From contig DBTP01000051.1 in the NCBI GenBank assembly GCA_002307115.1, positions 6,433-23,664 of the forward strand: DNA of 17,232 bases, in the 5' to 3' direction. This DNA comes from Fibrobacter sp. UBA1313 (GTDB taxonomy: Bacteria > Fibrobacterota > Fibrobacteria > Fibrobacterales > Fibrobacteraceae). Of the stretch, positions 1-7,499 are shown one piece after another (the stretch's first letter is position 1; the number at the start of each line of letters is the position of its first letter). Made by a program: the position numbers and the translations under genes. Under the pieces are notes generated by a model. It had not been told where the DNA came from, searched no databases, and saw only the letters and a list, made by a program, of their open reading frames with translations.

Positions 1-117
1 ATCAGCCGCACCATCCAGGATAAATATCAAATAGAATTCTGTATTCTCCATATTGTTGGGTCCCAATTAAAAAAGAAACCTTGGGCGATAGACATGAAGC
101 TCAGTTACATTTTCTAA
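1..117 (+). CDS. possible 3' end of an upstream gene (partial)
   Basis: The first frame is open from the left edge for 38 codons and stops at TAA 115-117. The visible tail ends in KPWAIDMKLSYIF. I do not recognise it. An open run this short occurs by chance fairly often, so this may not be a gene. If real, it lies 39 bases upstream of the lipoprotein gene on the same strand and could be cotranscribed with it. Confidence 0.25.
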   Translation: MSRTIQDKYQIEFCILHIVGSQLKKKPWAIDMKLSYIF

Positions 118-156
118 AATTAAGCACAAGGTTTAGTCACACTCCTTGGAGCAATA

Positions 157-609
157 ATGAAAAAAGTTATACTCACCCTCTCCCTTCTTTTAGCCGCAGT
201 TGTTTTGATTTCCTGTGGCGGATCCAGAGGAAACCCCAGAGAATTTCTCGGAGAGAAATCCACTCATATCAGCAAAAAGACTCCGATCTATCTGATTAGT
301 GAAAAAGAGGATCTTGGATTGGGTGAATTTATTATTGACGATCTCCTCAGCAAAGGCTACAAGATCGAACCCAAATTCTCTATTGATGATCCAAGTATTG
401 ATCCCAATGGAGTCGCATTGCGATACACGTTCCATAAGAAATTCAGCAGCGGGTCCTTCCACATGATTTTTACAGGAGTAAATATCCAGATTTTCTATCC
501 AAAAACCAACTTGGTGGGTAACTATAACTGGCGTAGAAAGTACAATAAGGCAAATAGTACTGAAGCTATCGCTGAAGAATTTGCGGCGCATCTGGAATCG
601 ATGCAGTAA
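157..609 (+). CDS. small putative lipoprotein, unknown function
   Basis: The 150-residue product starts with a textbook lipoprotein signal: MKK, a hydrophobic stretch and the lipobox LISC with Cys20. It should be lipidated and anchored in the envelope. Residues +2 and +3 are Gly-Gly, so no Asp inner-membrane retention signal is seen, and outer-membrane sorting is likely. The mature part has no domain I recognise. It contains a beta-rich stretch (ALRYTF, FHMIFTGVNIQIFY) and a charged helical tail (EAIAEEFAAHLESM). The start is supported by GGAG at 148-151, five bases before ATG. A hairpin terminator follows directly, so this is the last or only gene of its transcript. The lipoprotein call is firm; the role is unknown. 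Confidence 0.8.
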   Translation: MKKVILTLSLLLAAVVLISCGGSRGNPREFLGEKSTHISKKTPIYLISEKEDLGLGEFIIDDLLSKGYKIEPKFSIDDPSIDPNGVALRYTFHKKFSSGSFHMIFTGVNIQIFYPKTNLVGNYNWRRKYNKANSTEAIAEEFAAHLESMQ

Positions 610-631
610 TATTCAATCTTATTTTTTCAAT

Positions 632-663
632 AAAAAACGCAACGGAAATCCGCTGCGTTTTTT
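632..663 (+). terminator. Rho-independent terminator, probably bidirectional
   Basis: An ACGCAACGG arm pairs with CCGCTGCGT across an AAAT loop with one A-C mismatch. A run of T follows and a run of A precedes the hairpin, so it could end transcripts from either side: the lipoprotein gene (+) and, after about 170 bases of non-coding DNA, the leftward methionine synthase genes. Confidence 0.7.
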
Positions 664-834
664 ATTCATCCATTTTACAAGATACCGGGACCTACGGCTA
701 TAGCCCTTTGCCGAAAGCCAAACGAACCTTGATTCACTCGTGTTAAAATAGACGCAAGGAGATCCAGAGTCAAGAAAACAAAATAAATTCTTTACTCCAA
801 CTTGGAATAACTTGGTTTTTTTTGCTTTTTAGGC

Positions 835-1749
835 CTATCGCACAAGCCATTTATGGGCAGTCGCCTCGTCCCAGCCTTTGCGCACCGCATAGTCTCGAAT
901 CTGATCTTCCCCCAGTTTGCCCACACTAAAGTAAGTGCTTTTGGGATGAGCCATATAATACCCGCAAATGGAACTCACGGGCAACATCATGTACGATTCT
1001 GTGAGGCGAATGCCGATGCGTTCCTCTACCTGAAGCAATTGCCACAAAGTCCCTTTTTCCGTATGGTCAGGACACCCAGGGTACCCCGGCGCCGGGCGAA
1101 TTCCAAATTTCGTTGCAGAATCAGGAGCGTATCCCCAATATTTTTGGCGGACTTCCGCATGGAGCTTTTCCGCGAATGCTTCAGTCAAACGGTCCGCAAT
1201 ACTTTGGGCGAGAATCGCAGAATAGGAATCGCCAGCGTTTCTGAATTGTGCACAAAAACTATCGACCCCAAAACCCACACTCAACGCAAAAAGCCCGATC
1301 CAATCCTTTTCATGCGGGTTAAAATAGTCCGCAAGAGAGCGACACGGAGCCTCTGCACTCAAAGGAATTTGTTGGCGCAAAAAATGGAGTTTGGCAATGG
1401 GATTTTCAGAATGTGGAAGGCCACAATTACAGGGAAGAGGCAGCACGTCTAGGGAATCCCCTTTTCGCTGTACTGGGAAAAAACCGATGACGGCACGGGC
1501 CTCGAAAAGGTTTTCGGCAATGATCTTTTGAAGCATCGCCTGTCCATCCGCATAAAGCTTACGCGCTTCTTCTGCCTTGGTATCCGTCCCCTGGAGTATT
1601 TCCGGGTACCGCCCCTTCATTTCCCATGCGCGGAAAAAGAAGGACCAATCGATGAAAGGAACGAGTTCCGCTAAAGGAATCGCTTTTAACGTGGTTACCC
1701 CGGGGTAGCGGGGCGTTGGCGAATGGAGCCATTTTGGAGTTTCATTCAT
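835..1749 (-). CDS. stand-alone MetH reactivation (AdoMet-binding) domain protein
   Basis: This 304-residue protein matches the C-terminal activation domain of cobalamin-dependent methionine synthase (Met_synt_B12 family) almost end to end. That domain binds AdoMet and reductively remethylates MetH when its cobalt is oxidised to cob(II)alamin. Recognisable segments are FIDWSFFFRAWEMKGRYPEI near residue 32, FLRQQ at 123, DRLTEAFAEKLH at 187, VRQKYWGYAP at 200, and the AdoMet-binding motif GIRPAPGYPGCPDHTEK at 217-233, with the R-x-x-x-G-Y residues at 218, 222 and 223. The length is close to the about 325 residues of the E. coli domain. An insert-like PCNCG at 106-110 is not in the E. coli sequence as I remember it. 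The gene lies 112 bases downstream of the MetH core gene, same strand, with its own ribosome site (AGAGGTGGG). The two products together rebuild a full-length MetH. Confidence 0.9.
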   Translation of the reverse strand: MNETPKWLHSPTPRYPGVTTLKAIPLAELVPFIDWSFFFRAWEMKGRYPEILQGTDTKAEEARKLYADGQAMLQKIIAENLFEARAVIGFFPVQRKGDSLDVLPLPCNCGLPHSENPIAKLHFLRQQIPLSAEAPCRSLADYFNPHEKDWIGLFALSVGFGVDSFCAQFRNAGDSYSAILAQSIADRLTEAFAEKLHAEVRQKYWGYAPDSATKFGIRPAPGYPGCPDHTEKGTLWQLLQVEERIGIRLTESYMMLPVSSICGYYMAHPKSTYFSVGKLGEDQIRDYAVRKGWDEATAHKWLVR

Positions 1750-1861
1750 AAAGACCCACCTCTAAAAATTCATTTCTGGACAAATCGACGACAATCAATA
1801 TGAACCCATTTTCATTCGTACGAGTGCTGTTTTTTCACAAAAAAATTTGCAAAAAAAACAC

Positions 1862-4645
1862 TTAAAACAGAGCTTCTCCACGAGATTGCGCTTCGGTAAG
1901 GCTCACCGTTTCCGTAGCGGCAATCGCTTTTTGGTGATCCTTTCGCAAAAATTCCTGATGCGTTTTCAGTTCTCTAAGGAACCCGTCACGCTTTTTAGGG
2001 TTCACCCATTGTTCCACCATAGAAACACTCTGGCCCGCGTCAGAAGCATAAATCACAGGCGCATCCAACTCTGGGGCAATCTTCACCGCCGTGTGGATAC
2101 TCGAAGCCGCCGCACCACCGATCATCAGCGGCGTATTCAAACCTTCGCGGCGGAACGCTTTCGCCACAAGGATCATCTCATCAAGACTCGGCGTAATCAG
2201 GCCCGAAAGTCCCACCAGATCCGGTTTGTGTGTTTTCACCGCTTCTACGATCTTTTCGCAGGGGACCATAACGCCAAGGTCAATCACTTCGTAGTTGTTA
2301 CAGGCAAGCACCACACTCACAATATTTTTACCGATATCGTGAACATCTCCTTTGACCGTCGCCATGACAATTTTGCCCGCCTTGGAAGACTCGCCCTGTT
2401 TTTGTTGCGCCTCGATGTAAGGGAGAAGCACCGCCACCGCGCGCTTCATGACGCGAGCACTTTTCACCACCTGCGGCAAGAACATTTTTCCTTCACCAAA
2501 AAGTTTGCCCACTGCGTTCATTCCGTCCATGAGGGGGCCTTCAATCACCTCCACCGGATTTTCGATCTGCTGACGCAGTTCTTCCACATCCGCTTCCACA
2601 AATTCATCAACGCCCTTTATCATCGCGTGACGAATACGATCCTGTACGCTTCCCCCGCGCCATGCGAGCAAATCGGCCTGATCCTTGCCTTCGGTTTTGC
2701 GGCCCTTGATTTTTTCCGCATAGGCGAGAAGTTTATCGGTGGCGTCTTCACTCCGATTGAAAATCAAATCCTCGATCAGCTCCCGTTCTTCCAGAGGAAT
2801 ATCCTCATAAACCGGAAGCACTCCCGCATTCACCAAACCGAAATCCATGCCCGCTTTTCCCGCATGGTACAAAAAGCAGGAATGCATACTTTCACGGATG
2901 GCGTTGTTGCCCTTAAAGGCAAAACTCAAATTGCTTACACCGCCCACCACATGCGCATGGGGCAAATGTGTTCGAATGTAACGACAAGTTTCAATGTAAT
3001 CCTTGGCGTAGTTTGCATGCTCCACCATGCCCGTTCCAATAGTAAGGATATTTGGGTCAAAAAGAATCTCCTCTGGCGGGAACTCCAGCTTATCCACCAG
3101 CAGGTGGTACATGCGCGTACACACTTCAATGCGGTGTTCGTAAGTATTCGCCTGTCCGTTTTCATCAAAGGCCATACAGACCAGAGCAAAGCCGCGACGG
3201 CGAATCGCCTCGGCCTTTTTAAGAAATGCCGGTTCCCCTTCCTTGAGGCTGATGGAATTCACAATGCCTTTGCCCTGCACGCATTCCATGCCCGCTTCTA
3301 AAACTTCCCAACGGGAACTATCGATCATCATCGGGCACCGCGCCACAGAAGGTTCAGACATCAGAAGATTCAAAAAGTGTACCATGGTGGCCTTAGAGTC
3401 GATCATGCCATCGTCCAGGTTGACATCTATCACCTGTGCGCCACTTTCCGCCTGTTGCACACCGATGCTCACCGCTTCCGAGAACTTTTCTTCACGAATC
3501 AGACGTGCAAACTTCAGAGAACCCGCAATATTCATGCGTTCCCCAATATTCACAAAGCGACTGTCGGGCGTGACCTCCAAAGGTTCCAGACCTGAAAGCC
3601 AACAGTGAGGCGACCGCGGAGGGATCATACGCGGACGTTTTCCCTGAATCGCTAAGTTCATCGCACGAATGGTATCCGGATTGGTACCGCAGCATCCACC
3701 CACGATATTCACCAGGCCTTCCTCTGCAAAGGTGGCAATCCACTCGGCCATTTTCTCCGGCGTTTCATCGTAACCCCCAAATTGATTCGGAAGCCCGGCA
3801 TTCGGGTGTACACTCACGCGCATAGGCGCCGTACGAATATCCTCTAAATGCGGAAGCATGTCTTTCGCTCCGAGCGCACAGTTAAAACCGATACTAAAAA
3901 TCGGAAAACTAGACAAACTATATAAGAAAGCCTTCGCGGTCTGCCCCGAAAGCAAACGACCACTCGCATCGGTGATGGTCCCCGACACACAAATCGGGAA
4001 CAATTCGCCACGCGCCTCACATTCTTCCTGGATCGCAAAAATTGCCGCTTTGCAATTCAAAGTATCAAACACCGTTTCCACAAGCAAAATATCCGCGCCG
4101 CCATCCAAAAGGCCGCGAACCTGTTCATGATAGGCTTTTACCAAATTCTGAAAAGTCACCGCACGGAACGCTGGGTCTGCCACATCCGGAGACATACTCG
4201 CCGTTTTAGACGTTGGCCCCATGGACCCCATCACGAAACGCCGACGCGACTCCACACCTGCCTGCTTTTCCTTTGCATAACAGGCATTCACGGCACCCTT
4301 CGCCACACTCGCCCCCGCCTTACTCAATTCGTAAGCATAATCCGCGAGATGATATTCAGCCTGCCCAATCGAAGTGGAACTAAAAGTATTGGTCTCAATA
4401 ATATCTGCGCCAGCATCCAAATAAGCGGTGTGAATGGAGGCCACCTTCTCAGGAGCCGTGAGACACAGCACATCGTTGTTCCCCTTGAGATCCACTGGGT
4501 GGTTTTTCAAGATTTCTCCACGGAAATCCGATTCTGCAAGGTGCAAACGTTGCACCATCGTCCCAAACGCCCCATCCAAAAGAAGAATGCGGTTGTCACA
4601 AGCCGCTTGAAGATCTATATAAGATTGAGAAAAAGGGAGTTGCAT
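1862..4645 (-). CDS. metH: cobalamin-dependent methionine synthase, core modules without activation domain
   Basis: MetH transfers the methyl group of 5-methyltetrahydrofolate to homocysteine through methylcobalamin, in the cytoplasm. The 927-residue product has the homocysteine module (about 15-335; GAFGTM at 25; zinc ligands Cys256, Cys318 and Cys319 in GFNC and GGCCG), the pterin module (about 362-620; NIGERMN at 366, DVNLDDGMID at 407), the cap and the B12-binding Rossmann module (about 640-885; KGDVHDIG with Asp767 and cobalt-ligand His769, and GGAAAS at 843). Normal MetH runs to about 1,230 residues. This one stops after the B12 module in LTEAQSRGEALF, which lines up with the linker before the activation domain. 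That missing domain is the next gene downstream. The start follows a GAGG site and fits the family N-terminus. Divergent from the ECF sigma gene. Confidence 0.97.
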   Translation of the reverse strand: MQLPFSQSYIDLQAACDNRILLLDGAFGTMVQRLHLAESDFRGEILKNHPVDLKGNNDVLCLTAPEKVASIHTAYLDAGADIIETNTFSSTSIGQAEYHLADYAYELSKAGASVAKGAVNACYAKEKQAGVESRRRFVMGSMGPTSKTASMSPDVADPAFRAVTFQNLVKAYHEQVRGLLDGGADILLVETVFDTLNCKAAIFAIQEECEARGELFPICVSGTITDASGRLLSGQTAKAFLYSLSSFPIFSIGFNCALGAKDMLPHLEDIRTAPMRVSVHPNAGLPNQFGGYDETPEKMAEWIATFAEEGLVNIVGGCCGTNPDTIRAMNLAIQGKRPRMIPPRSPHCWLSGLEPLEVTPDSRFVNIGERMNIAGSLKFARLIREEKFSEAVSIGVQQAESGAQVIDVNLDDGMIDSKATMVHFLNLLMSEPSVARCPMMIDSSRWEVLEAGMECVQGKGIVNSISLKEGEPAFLKKAEAIRRRGFALVCMAFDENGQANTYEHRIEVCTRMYHLLVDKLEFPPEEILFDPNILTIGTGMVEHANYAKDYIETCRYIRTHLPHAHVVGGVSNLSFAFKGNNAIRESMHSCFLYHAGKAGMDFGLVNAGVLPVYEDIPLEERELIEDLIFNRSEDATDKLLAYAEKIKGRKTEGKDQADLLAWRGGSVQDRIRHAMIKGVDEFVEADVEELRQQIENPVEVIEGPLMDGMNAVGKLFGEGKMFLPQVVKSARVMKRAVAVLLPYIEAQQKQGESSKAGKIVMATVKGDVHDIGKNIVSVVLACNNYEVIDLGVMVPCEKIVEAVKTHKPDLVGLSGLITPSLDEMILVAKAFRREGLNTPLMIGGAAASSIHTAVKIAPELDAPVIYASDAGQSVSMVEQWVNPKKRDGFLRELKTHQEFLRKDHQKAIAATETVSLTEAQSRGEALF

Positions 4646-4732
4646 GAAAAAACCTCAAAATAGTGATAATCTAAAGCTAGTTAAAGGAAAATGAAATCTC
4701 GCTCATTTATGCGTATTTCCATATCTTTGCAT

Positions 4733-4761
4733 AAAATAAAAATTTTGTAGTTTCCTTGCAA
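4733..4761 (-). promoter_or_regulatory. candidate metH promoter
   Basis: Read on the minus strand, TTGCAA (4756-4761) and TATTTT (4733-4738) are 17 bases apart, facing metH and about 90 bases upstream of its ATG. The 148-base gap to the divergent sigma-factor gene shows no cobalamin or SAM riboswitch that I can recognise. It also holds GATGC-N10-GCATC (4764-4783) and a widely spaced ATGCGTA/TACGCAT pair (4709-4715, 4776-4782), possible operator sequence. By eye only. Confidence 0.35.
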
Positions 4762-4793
4762 CCGATGCTTTTCTCTACGCATCCAAAGTACAG

Positions 4794-5339
4794 ATGAACG
4801 AAAATGCAGTAATCAAAAAACTCCGTGAAGGAGATCTTGGTGTCCTTGAAGCCGTGTGGAAGGAAGATAGCGCCAAATTGCTGAATTTAGCCTTTCGTAT
4901 TCTTCTGGACCGAGACGCCGCCGAAGACATCCTAATGGATGTGTTTGTGTCCGTTCCCGAGGCGATTGTGCATTTTCGCGGAGAATCCAGTATTTCTACC
5001 TGGCTTTATCGCATGACCACGAACGCCTGCTTAATGAAAATAAGAAGTAGCAAGCGCCGCGCGGAGATTCTGAGCGAAAACCACGAAGATATCGAAAGTT
5101 ACTCTATTGGTCACAAAACAGAGGAACTTCCGATTTATGAAGTGGAAGCTCTAGAACGGGGTTTGGCAAAACTGACCCCAGAATTACGCAGTTTGTTATG
5201 GCTCAAAGATGCTGATGGTCTTGATCTGAAATCGTTGGTTGGTATTTTTAATGTTCCTGAAGGCACTCTCAAGGCGAGATTGTCCCGAGCGAGAGCTCAA
5301 GTTCGTGAAGCCCTTCAAGAGGAGGTAAGCTATGCTTGA
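4794..5339 (+). CDS. ECF-type RNA polymerase sigma factor
   Basis: This 181-residue protein has the two-domain build of extracytoplasmic-function sigma factors, which direct RNA polymerase to stress-response promoters. Region 2 covers roughly residues 18-90, with DAAEDILMDVFVSVPEAI and STWLYRMTTNACLMKIR. Region 4 covers about 125-175, with LTPELRSLLWLKDADGLDLK and the DNA-recognition helix VPEGTLKARLSRARAQVREA. No convincing ribosome site precedes the ATG, which lies only 10 bases after the GCATC arm of a small inverted repeat, so a very short leader is possible. The 3' end overlaps the next gene by eight bases, and that gene encodes a one-pass membrane protein, the usual arrangement for a sigma/anti-sigma pair. 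Such factors commonly autoregulate; I cannot identify the target promoter. Confidence 0.93.
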   Translation: MNENAVIKKLREGDLGVLEAVWKEDSAKLLNLAFRILLDRDAAEDILMDVFVSVPEAIVHFRGESSISTWLYRMTTNACLMKIRSSKRRAEILSENHEDIESYSIGHKTEELPIYEVEALERGLAKLTPELRSLLWLKDADGLDLKSLVGIFNVPEGTLKARLSRARAQVREALQEEVSYA

Positions 5340-5649
5340 TTTATTTGATTTTTCCAAAGCCGACCGCCTCGTTCCCCGAGAGGATTCATGGGCTAAGGTT
5401 ATGGTTCGCATTGAGGCGAGAAAAAAAGAAAGAAAAGTTATTCCTTTTCGCTTTTTTTCTTCGCTCTCCGTAGCCGCCAGTGTCTTTTTTGTTGCAGGGG
5501 CTTTGTTCCTTGGAATGCAAACAAATACAGATGTCACTCAACCGAGCAGCAGTATTGCTGATTCCGAGTACTTCTCCTGGTACTCGGAACTCGGTTCCGG
5601 ACAAGCTGTCAGCACATTTTCTACCACCATTGATAATTATTTTCAATAG
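5332..5649 (+). CDS. one-pass membrane protein, probable anti-sigma factor
   Basis: The 105-residue product has a short cytoplasmic stretch (1-40, with SWAKVMVRIEARKKERK), one transmembrane helix (about 42-62) and a short Ser/Thr-rich outside tail. It contains no Cys or His, so it is not a zinc-finger anti-sigma factor of the ZAS type. In size and layout it resembles CnrY-like minimal anti-sigma factors, in which a short N-terminal helix holds the sigma factor. A strong ribosome site (AGAGGAGGT) lies inside the end of the sigma gene and the coding regions overlap by eight bases, so translation is probably coupled. The anti-sigma role rests on position and topology, not on sequence motifs. Confidence 0.7.
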   Translation: MLDLFDFSKADRLVPREDSWAKVMVRIEARKKERKVIPFRFFSSLSVAASVFFVAGALFLGMQTNTDVTQPSSSIADSEYFSWYSELGSGQAVSTFSTTIDNYFQ

Positions 5650-5664
5650 GAGAATAGGATATCT

Positions 5665-6381
5665 ATGAATAAAATTTTCACCATCAGTGGGCTCATTCTC
5701 GCCGCGTCTGTGGGATTTTTCATCAGTGCGGTAGTGTTTAAGAGCGACAACAGACCTCCCTATGAACAAGGAATGGAGAGATTCCAATGCGATCGGGATT
5801 CCTTCCCAAGTCGGAATGGCATGGGTTCTAATAAGTATTCCCAAAATAATCGTGGCCCCATGATGCAAGGTCCATCCAAATACAAGATGGATTCTCTGCT
5901 GGAGCTTTCCAAAGATCAGACCGCCGCCATGGAACAACACATGAAATCCTCCAATTCTTTGCGGAAAGCACTTACCCAAAAAATCAGAGATGCTGAATTT
6001 CGTCTGCACGATGCTTTAAATGCAGAGACTATCTCTGAAGCCGATTTGAAATCAATTCGCACCGAGCTTTTGGCTCTAAATGAGCAACGCTTAGATAACA
6101 AGATTACCGATGTCCGTTTCTTTGTCTCTACACTCACTCCCGAACAAAACAAAAAACTTCGAGAGTTGGATTCAAAAATGATGAAACAGATGCAAAACGC
6201 CCCCAGAGGGATGAATAAATTTGATGGTGATGAAGATCCAGGCGAAATGGAGCCGGGTGGTCCGCGCCGGGATGGACAAGGACCACACATGGATGGTAAT
6301 GGCCCTCACCAAGACGGACAAGGACCTCGCATGGGTGACAATGGTCCGCGCCCAATGACTCTTCCACCGCAAGAACGCTAA
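5665..6381 (+). CDS. membrane-anchored CpxP/Spy/CnrX-like periplasmic sensor
   Basis: The 238-residue protein has one N-terminal membrane helix (about 4-25), probably an uncleaved anchor. A helical periplasmic part (about 75-178) carries two copies of the LTxxQ-type motif, LSKDQ at 81 and LTPEQ at 157, typical of the CpxP/Spy and CnrX/ZraP metal-resistance families. The middle is Met/Arg/Pro rich. The tail is four 7-residue units of DGQGPHM type (203-230), rich in Gly, Asp, Pro, His and Met. Third in the operon after sigma and anti-sigma, 15 bases behind the latter, it fits a CnrX-type sensor that controls release of the sigma factor. Metal binding is suggested by the family and by His92, His115, His208, His215 and the many Met residues, but is not proven. 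A generic envelope-stress chaperone is the alternative. Confidence 0.75.
   Translation: MNKIFTISGLILAASVGFFISAVVFKSDNRPPYEQGMERFQCDRDSFPSRNGMGSNKYSQNNRGPMMQGPSKYKMDSLLELSKDQTAAMEQHMKSSNSLRKALTQKIRDAEFRLHDALNAETISEADLKSIRTELLALNEQRLDNKITDVRFFVSTLTPEQNKKLRELDSKMMKQMQNAPRGMNKFDGDEDPGEMEPGGPRRDGQGPHMDGNGPHQDGQGPRMGDNGPRPMTLPPQER
6271..6354 (+). repeat. four 21-base in-frame repeats encoding DGxGPxx units
   Basis: Four consecutive 21-base units encode DGQGPHM, DGNGPHQ, DGQGPRM and the diverged GDNGPRP. Synonymous codons differ between copies (GGC/GGA/GGT, CCA/CCT/CCG), so the amino-acid pattern appears conserved rather than only recently duplicated. It forms the flexible tail of the sensor protein. 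Confidence 0.8.
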
Positions 6382-6409
6382 TTAGAAGTTCCTCCATACC
6401 CAACAAAAG

Positions 6410-6437
6410 AGCGGGATCCTTCGGGGTCCCGCTTTTC
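6410..6437 (+). terminator. strong Rho-independent terminator with TTCG tetraloop
   Basis: AGCGGGATCC pairs with GGGTCCCGCT (ten pairs with one G-T) around a TTCG loop, then TTTT. It closes the sigma/anti-sigma/sensor operon. A short A run on its left side means it may also stop dusA transcripts from the other strand. Confidence 0.9.
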
Positions 6438-6492
6438 GTTTATTTCCGATATAGTACCAAAATTCTACAGAATCTGTGGTTTTTCAAATGCA

Positions 6493-7476
6493 TTAAAGGG
6501 GTTCTTCAACAGCGTCCATGGCGCGTTTTACAGTTTCAATACCCGACCCAGTCCGGGGTGCCTCATCACTCAAAATTTGCCGATACCGGCGGGCACCTGC
6601 AAATCCATTGAACAACCCAAATAAATGACGCGTCATAATATTCAAAGGACACCCCGCCGCAAGTTCGCGTTCCATATAGGGTAAAAAGCATTCCAAAAGT
6701 GCTTTTCGGGTCGGGGGAGCTACACTCGGCATTCCAAAAATCCGCACATCCGCATCCGCAAGAAACCAAGGGTTCTCGTAAGGTTCTCGGCCTACCATCA
6801 CACCATCCACTTGGGTAAGCAATGATTCCACAAGATCCATGGTGCGCACGCCACCATTCAAAGAGATATTCAAGTGTGGCATTTCTTTTTTTAAGCGATA
6901 AACAAAATCATAATTAAGCGGTGGTTTTTCCCGATTTTCTTTGGGGCTCAAACCTTTGAGCCAAGCTTTGCGCGCATGGATGATAAACGTATCACAACCC
7001 GCATCCGCCACATATTTCACAAAATCAAAAAAGAATTCCCACGAATCATCATGGTCAATACCGATGCGCGTTTTCACAGTCACCGGGATTTTCACCACGG
7101 CTTGCATCGCAGAAACGCACTCGCCCACACACTGTTTCTCTTTCATAAGGCAAGCGCCAAAAGCACCGCTCTGCACACGGTCCGAAGGACAACCGCAGTT
7201 TAAATTCACTTCACAAAAGCCTGTATCTTCTGCCATCTTCGCGCAGGTGGCAAGCATTTTGGGGTCACTCCCTCCGAGTTGAATCGCGAGAGGGTGCTCA
7301 AATGTATCATGGCGCAAAAATCGATGGGGATCGGCGTGCAATAACGCATTCGCGGTGATCATTTCGCTATAGAGTAGGGTATGCCTGCTCAGCAATCGCA
7401 AGAAATATCTTTCATGGCGATCCGTGTAATCAAGCATGGGGGCAACAGAAAGGCGGCGGTTGAAATTCAAATCCAT
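6493..7476 (-). CDS. dusA: tRNA-dihydrouridine synthase A
   Basis: A flavoenzyme that reduces uridines in the tRNA D-loop to dihydrouridine. The 327-residue protein follows E. coli DusA closely: LSVAPMLDYTDRHERYFLRL at 9-28, LAIQLGGSDP at 63, the catalytic motif NLNCGCPSDRVQSG with Cys96, PVTVKTRIGIDHDDS at 131, FIIHARKAWLKGLSPKENRE at 164, the FMN-phosphate region SLNGG and DGVMVGREPYENP, and a C-terminal MTRHLFGLFNG helix. HARKAWLKGLSPKENR marks the DusA subgroup. The frame stays open upstream to an ATG at 7602, but that would add 42 unrelated residues and run into the divergent gene, so I chose the ATG at 7476, which starts just before the conserved domain. No good ribosome site precedes it. 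Confidence 0.95.
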   Translation of the reverse strand: MDLNFNRRLSVAPMLDYTDRHERYFLRLLSRHTLLYSEMITANALLHADPHRFLRHDTFEHPLAIQLGGSDPKMLATCAKMAEDTGFCEVNLNCGCPSDRVQSGAFGACLMKEKQCVGECVSAMQAVVKIPVTVKTRIGIDHDDSWEFFFDFVKYVADAGCDTFIIHARKAWLKGLSPKENREKPPLNYDFVYRLKKEMPHLNISLNGGVRTMDLVESLLTQVDGVMVGREPYENPWFLADADVRIFGMPSVAPPTRKALLECFLPYMERELAAGCPLNIMTRHLFGLFNGFAGARRYRQILSDEAPRTGSGIETVKRAMDAVEEPL

Positions 7477-7480
7477 AAGC

Positions 7481-7495
7481 CAAAAATAGTTTTTG
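7481..7495. repeat. inverted repeat CAAAAA-TAG-TTTTTG in the divergent gap
   Basis: A perfect 6-base inverted repeat fills part of the 36-base gap between the start codons of dusA (-) and the aspartoacylase gene (+). It could be an operator, or simply AT-rich promoter DNA. Confidence 0.4.
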
Positions 7496-7499
7496 TAGC

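Noticed and set aside
664..834. small RNA or gene in the 171-base gap left of the reactivation-domain gene
   Set aside because: There is GGCTATAGCC (696-705) and an AAGGAG with no start codon after it, but no coding frame, no terminator of its own and no convincing promoter.
1750..1861. metH split explained by one frameshift or point nonsense mutation
   Set aside because: The gap adds 112 bases without linker homology, has more than one stop in the MetH frame, and the second gene has its own ribosome site and start. No single-base change would rejoin the parts.
1847..3301. 484-codon open frame on the plus strand opposite metH
   Set aside because: It is antisense to a clear MetH, and its product is rich in His, Arg and Phe with no domain, as expected from the shadow of a GC-biased gene.
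4646..4793. cobalamin or SAM riboswitch upstream of metH
   Set aside because: The gap is short and AT-rich. I found no B12-box-like or S-box-like core on the minus strand.
6467..6477. ACAGAATCTGT palindrome after dusA
   Set aside because: It has a one-base centre, cannot form an RNA hairpin, and sits between convergent genes where an operator is unlikely.
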